Source: Myxococcus stipitatus
Lineage (GTDB): Bacteria; Myxococcota; Myxococcia; Myxococcales; Myxococcaceae
Assembly: GCF_038561935.1 (NCBI RefSeq)
Contig: NZ_CP102770.1
Location: 4,030,001-4,094,000, forward strand
DNA: 64,000 bases
Reading direction: 5' to 3'
Shown: in pieces, positions 60,511 through 64,000 of the stretch
Position numbering within the stretch: position 1 is the first letter of the stretch
Layout: the number at the start of each line of letters is the position of its first letter
Program-made: the position numbers and the translations under genes
Notes under the pieces: model-generated
What the model was told of the DNA's origin: nothing
The model's input: only the letters and a program-made list of their open reading frames with translations
Database searches by the model: none

Positions 60511-61749
60511 TCAGTGCCATCGGCGGAAGATCAACGACGTGTTGATGCCGCCGAAGGCGAAGTTGTTGGACATGACGACTTCGGTCTCGATTCTTCGTCC
60601 ATCGCCCGTCACGTAGTCCAGCGGGGCGCAGCGCGGGTCCACCGAGGCCGCGTCGAGATGCAGCGTGGGCGCGAACCAGCCGCTGCGCATCATCTCGATG
60701 GTCATCCACGCCTCCAGCGCGCCGCACGCGCCCAGGGTGTGGCCCATGTAGCTCTTGAGGGACGAGATGGGCATCCGCTCGCCGAAGACCTGGTTCGTGG
60801 CGGCGCTCTCCGCGACGTCACCCGTGTCGGTGGCGGTGCCGTGCGCATTCACATACGCGACGAGGCCCGGCTCCAGCGCCGCGTCCTCCAGCGCCAGCCG
60901 CATGGCCTGGGCCATGGTCTCCGCGTGGGGCTGGGTGATGTGGCGGCCGTCGCTGTTGGTGCCGTAGCCCACGAGCTCCGCGTAGATGCGAGCGCCTCGG
61001 GCCCGGGCGTGCTCCAGCTCCTCCAGCACCAGCGTGCACGCGCCTTCACCCAGCACCAGGCCGTCGCGCTGCGCGTGGAAGGGGCGGGGCGTCAGCTCCG
61101 GGGTGGCGTTGTTCTTCGTGCTGGTGGCGAACAGGGTGTCGAACACCGCGGCGCCCGTGGCGTCCAGCTCCTCGGCGCCTCCGGCGAGCATCGCCACCTG
61201 GCGGCCCATCTTGATGGCCTCGTAGGCATAGCCGATGCCCTGGCTGCCGGAGGTGCACGCGCTCGACGTGGTGATGATGCGGCCGGTGAGGCCGAAGAAG
61301 ACGCCGATGTTCACCGCGGCCGTATGGGACATGGACCGCACGTAGGACGTGGCGGTGATGCCCTCGGTCGACTTCGCCATCAGCATCCGGCCGAAGTCGG
61401 CGATGGCGGGCGGAGAGCCCGTGGACGAGCCGTAGGACACGCCCATCTTCCCGCTCGACAGGAGCGGGTCTCCCAGGAGCCCCGCGTCGACGAGCGCGAG
61501 CTCACTGGCGCGCGTCGCCAGCAGCGCCACCCGGCCCATGCCGCGTATCGTCTTGCGCGAGTACGTCTGCGGCGGCAGCTCGAAGGGCGCGGCGGGCGCA
61601 CCCACCTGGGTGTTGAGCCCGTCGTACTGCTTCCAGTCCTCGATGACCTGCACGGCGTTGCGCAGTGACTTCAGCCGAGCCTCCACCTGAGGCCAGTCAT
61701 GGCCCAGGGGGCTCAGGGCACCCACACCCGTGACGACGACCCGCTTCAT
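60511..61749 (-). CDS. Beta-ketoacyl-ACP synthase (aryl-polyene ApeR-like)
   Basis: This is a 412-residue protein. The start ATG 61749 overlaps the ketoreductase stop by 4 bp. The thiolase-fold active site has Cys165 in SSACTSGSQG, His in NAHGTATDTGD and a second His in YMGHTLGACG. SNNFAFGGIN closes the fold. It is therefore a decarboxylating KS of the FabF type. In aryl-polyene loci one full KS follows the ketoreductase and another KS precedes the dehydratase, exactly the order here. It should extend a polyene chain on an ACP. Confidence 0.85.
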   Translation of the reverse strand: MKRVVVTGVGALSPLGHDWPQVEARLKSLRNAVQVIEDWKQYDGLNTQVGAPAAPFELPPQTYSRKTIRGMGRVALLATRASELALVDAGLLGDPLLSSGKMGVSYGSSTGSPPAIADFGRMLMAKSTEGITATSYVRSMSHTAAVNIGVFFGLTGRIITTSSACTSGSQGIGYAYEAIKMGRQVAMLAGGAEELDATGAAVFDTLFATSTKNNATPELTPRPFHAQRDGLVLGEGACTLVLEELEHARARGARIYAELVGYGTNSDGRHITQPHAETMAQAMRLALEDAALEPGLVAYVNAHGTATDTGDVAESAATNQVFGERMPISSLKSYMGHTLGACGALEAWMTIEMMRSGWFAPTLHLDAASVDPRCAPLDYVTGDGRRIETEVVMSNNFAFGGINTSLIFRRWH

Positions 61750-62477
61750 CCGAACAGTCCCCCGTTCACCGAAATGACCTGCCGCGTGACGTAGCCCGCG
61801 TCCTCGCTCATCAGGAAGCTCACCGCGGCGGCGACCTCCTCGGGCTTGCCCATGCGCCGGGCCGGAATCATCTTCAGCGCCTCCTCGACGACGTGGGGCT
61901 CCACCATCTCCGTGTCGATGAGCCCCGGCGCCACGCAGTTGACGGTGATGCCACGGCTGGCCAGCTCCACCGCCAGCGCCTTCGTCGCGCCGATGATGCC
62001 CGCCTTCGCCGCGCTGTAGTTCACCTGGCCCCGGTTCCCGATGAGGCCGGACACGGACGCCAGCGTGACGATGCGCCCGGGCTTGCGCCGGCGGACCAGC
62101 GGCATGCAGAGGGGGTTGAGCACGTTGTAGAATGCGTCCAGGTTGGTGTGGATGACCGCGTCCCAGTCCTCGGCGGGCATGGCGGGGAAGGCGTTGTCCC
62201 GGGCGATGCCCGCGTTGCACACCACGCCGTAGTAGCAGCCGTGCGCCTCCAGGTCCGAGGCGAGGACCCGCTCCGTCTCCGCGCGGTCGGCCACGTCGAA
62301 GCGCAGGACACGCGAGGCCCGGCCCTGCTCACGGACCTGCGCGGCCACCGCCTCCGCCTCCTCCACCTTCGAGCGGCAGTGCACCACCACGTCGAAGCCA
62401 TCCTTCGCCAGCCGCAGGGCAATGGCGCGGCCGATGCCTCGGCTTGAGCCCGTCACCAACACCGTCTTCTCACTCAT
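61746..62477 (-). CDS. 3-oxoacyl-ACP reductase (FabG/ApeQ-like SDR)
   Basis: This is a 243-residue short-chain dehydrogenase. The NADP-binding motif is GSSRGIGRAIALRLA, then CNAGIARDN. The catalytic residues are Ser in LASVSGLIGNRGQ and Tyr/Lys in NYSAAKAGIIGATKA. YVTRQVISVNGGLFG is the usual C-terminus. It reduces the keto group after each KS step. It overlaps the dehydratase gene by 8 bp and the KS gene by 4 bp. Confidence 0.92.
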   Translation of the reverse strand: MSEKTVLVTGSSRGIGRAIALRLAKDGFDVVVHCRSKVEEAEAVAAQVREQGRASRVLRFDVADRAETERVLASDLEAHGCYYGVVCNAGIARDNAFPAMPAEDWDAVIHTNLDAFYNVLNPLCMPLVRRRKPGRIVTLASVSGLIGNRGQVNYSAAKAGIIGATKALAVELASRGITVNCVAPGLIDTEMVEPHVVEEALKMIPARRMGKPEEVAAAVSFLMSEDAGYVTRQVISVNGGLFG

Positions 62478-62934
62478 CCTTGCCCACCTTCGTCACGTCG
62501 AACGAGGCCGGAGGCTGGAACACCGTCAGCGCCGCCGTGGCCACCGTCTCTCCCTCAATCCCCAGGGTGCAGTCGAACTGGCTCATCCCGTTGTCCGTCC
62601 AGAACTGCCGGCGGACCTCGATGCGCAGGTGCTCGCCCACCTTGAACGTCGGGCGGTGGCACTCGTATCTGCGCGTGCCCAGCAGGAAGCCCAGCGGCTG
62701 GGGCTCCCCGCGCAGCCGCTGTCTCCAGCCCGCGTAGGCCGCGATGGCCTGCGCCATGAACTCGATGCCCACCCAGCCGCCCACGACGCCGGACTCCTGG
62801 AACAGACAGTCCTCGCGAATCGTCACCTCGGCGACGAGGCTCTCCTCGTCGCCCTCCACCGCGCGGTCAATCAGCCGCATGCGGTCGGCGTGGGGGACGA
62901 TTTCGGAGATGTCGAAGGTGATGGGCGTGCGCAT
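62470..62934 (-). CDS. 3-hydroxyacyl-ACP dehydratase (ApeP-like hot-dog protein)
   Basis: This is a 154-residue protein starting at ATG 62934, in a TGATG overlap with the preceding KS. HADRMRLIDRAV carries the His expected near the N-terminus of the FabZ/ApeP group. GVVGGWVGIEFMAQAIAAYAGW supplies the central helix with its acidic residue. It would dehydrate hydroxyacyl-ACP to the enoyl form, leaving double bonds. That suits a polyene product because no enoyl reductase is seen beside it. Confidence 0.82.
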   Translation of the reverse strand: MRTPITFDISEIVPHADRMRLIDRAVEGDEESLVAEVTIREDCLFQESGVVGGWVGIEFMAQAIAAYAGWRQRLRGEPQPLGFLLGTRRYECHRPTFKVGEHLRIEVRRQFWTDNGMSQFDCTLGIEGETVATAALTVFQPPASFDVTKVGKDE

Positions 62935-64000
62935 CAGGCCCTTCCCAGGAGGAGCGCGGCGTTGCTGCCGCCAAAGGCGAACGAGTTGCTCAGGACATAG
63001 CGCGGGGGCTGGCCCAGCGCCGTCCCGGGCTTCACCAGCGACAGGGCGGGAAGCGACGGGTCCGGCTCGCCATCCCACCAGTGGGGCGGCAGCCGCCCTC
63101 GGGCCTCGTCCGTGAGGGTGAGCCAGCACAGCGCGGCCTCCAGCGCCCCCGCCGCGCCCAGCGTGTGGCCGGTGAGCGGCTTGGTGGAGCTGCACGGAAC
63201 ACCGTCGCCGAGAAGGGCCTGCACCGCGCGGCTCTCCATCGCGTCGTTCTGGGGCGTCGCGGTGCCGTGCAGGTTGACGTAGCCCACGTCGCCCGGCGCG
63301 ATGCCCGCGCGCTCCAGGGCCGTCCGCATGGCGATGAGGGCGCCGCGGCCTCCGGGCTCGGGGGCGGAGAGGTGGTGCGCGTCCGAGGACTCGCCCCAGC
63401 CCGCGAGGCGCACCGGCCCCGGCTCGCGGGTCATCAGGAACAGGGCCGCGGCCTCGCCGATGTTGATGCCCCGCCGGTGGACGCTCATCGGGTTGCAGCG
63501 CGTGTCGCTCACCGAGTCGAGCGACGAGAAGCCCGCCACGGTGAAGCGGCACAGCGCGTCCGCGCCGCCGGTGATGACCGCGTCGGCCACCCCCATGCGG
63601 AGCAGCCGCGCGGCGGTGGCCAGGGACTTGGCGCTGGAGGAGCACGCGGTGGAGATGACGAGCGAAGGGCCCCGCGTGCCCAGCACGTGTGTCAGCGCCA
63701 GGGCAGGGGAGCCCAGCTCCTGCTGCCGCACGTCGAAGTGGCCGGGGAGCTGACCGGAGGATTCGCGCGCGGCGATGGCGGCTTCGCTCTCACCGATGCC
63801 GGAGGTGCTGGTGCCCAACACCACGGCCACCCGCTCCGGGCCATGGCGTCGCAGGGCTTCATCCACCGCGGGACGAAGCTGCTCCAGCGCGGTGAGCAGC
63901 AGCGCGTTGTTGCGGCTGCGCATCGGCACGGGCAGCGCGTCGGTGGAGACGAGCGGCGCGGTGACCTGCCCCACGTGGAGCGGGCGGTCCGCGAAGTCGG
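62934..64000 (-). CDS. Beta-ketoacyl-ACP synthase, N-terminus outside window (ApeO-like)
   Basis: About 355 C-terminal residues are visible; the frame is open at the right edge (DFADRPLHVGQVTAPL). The active-site Cys is in STACSSSAKSLA, with His in NLHGTATPQND and His in LTGHTLGAAGA; SNSFAFGGSNAALLL ends the fold. It differs from the other KS in the window and overlaps the dehydratase start by one base. Together with the three downstream genes it forms the KS-DH-KR-KS cassette seen in aryl-polyene and flexirubin pigment clusters. Confidence 0.85.
   Translation of the reverse strand, partial: DFADRPLHVGQVTAPLVSTDALPVPMRSRNNALLLTALEQLRPAVDEALRRHGPERVAVVLGTSTSGIGESEAAIAARESSGQLPGHFDVRQQELGSPALALTHVLGTRGPSLVISTACSSSAKSLATAARLLRMGVADAVITGGADALCRFTVAGFSSLDSVSDTRCNPMSVHRRGINIGEAAALFLMTREPGPVRLAGWGESSDAHHLSAPEPGGRGALIAMRTALERAGIAPGDVGYVNLHGTATPQNDAMESRAVQALLGDGVPCSSTKPLTGHTLGAAGALEAALCWLTLTDEARGRLPPHWWDGEPDPSLPALSLVKPGTALGQPPRYVLSNSFAFGGSNAALLLGRA

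Overview
The window is high-GC DNA (strong G/C third-position bias, many long antisense open frames). It is most likely from a myxobacterium (Myxococcota, probably Cystobacterineae). Supporting signs are a MYXO-CTERM-type C-terminal sorting signal on a secreted amidase (33503-36364), a MshEN/HD/DUF4388 multidomain regulator, an ADOP-type ABC permease and the housekeeping protein sequences. The species call is inference from sequence style, not from a search.

Layout. 1-4.5 kb: the end of an AAA ATPase, uncharacterised proteins, a three-module peptidoglycan hydrolase (transglycosylase-like + LysM + C39-like peptidase) and a secreted protein. 4.5-11.5 kb: a same-strand acyl/amide cluster with NAD synthase-like enzyme, AMP-dependent ligase, AsnB-type amidotransferase, acyl carrier protein, two hexapeptide acyltransferases and an SGNH-like secreted protein, suggesting synthesis or decoration of an amide-containing lipid, saccharide or small metabolite. 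11.6-33.4 kb: mostly core or conserved genes (ADOP permease, cyclic-nucleotide-type MscS channel, holB-holA, metG, HEAT-repeat gene-tatD, MshEN/HD/DUF4388 protein, YhaM-like nuclease, RlmI-like protein, FAD oxidoreductase, dgkA). 33.5-40.2 kb: MYXO-CTERM amidase, the glycolytic run gap-pgk-tpiA followed by secG, and tRNA-Leu(GAG).

40.3-48.7 kb is accessory DNA and the most interesting part. A leftward operon once began with one very large gene (about 1,823 codons) encoding TPR-like repeats followed by two CHAT (caspase-like) domains, then a 333-aa protein with a weak sigma-factor resemblance and a 202-aa unknown. An IS3-family element (45928-47186, imperfect terminal inverted repeats, 3-bp AAC target duplication) splits the big gene. 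Removing the element and one AAC restores an uninterrupted frame across the junction. The second CHAT domain keeps its cysteine but appears to lack its histidine.

51.4-58.5 kb: two flavin-dependent tryptophan-type halogenase genes, nearly identical over the whole CDS (I count about nine differences and one residue change) but with clearly diverged leaders, flank an oppositely oriented ABC importer operon (permease, ATPase, permease, binding protein). The binding-protein gene carries one in-frame TGA near its 5' end, so it is either a recent pseudogene or a recoding candidate. 58.7-64 kb: two small membrane proteins with PH-like character, a small secreted protein, and the start of an aryl-polyene-like fatty-acid cassette (ketosynthase, dehydratase, ketoreductase, ketosynthase) that runs off the right edge.

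No CRISPR array, rRNA or replication origin was recognised.
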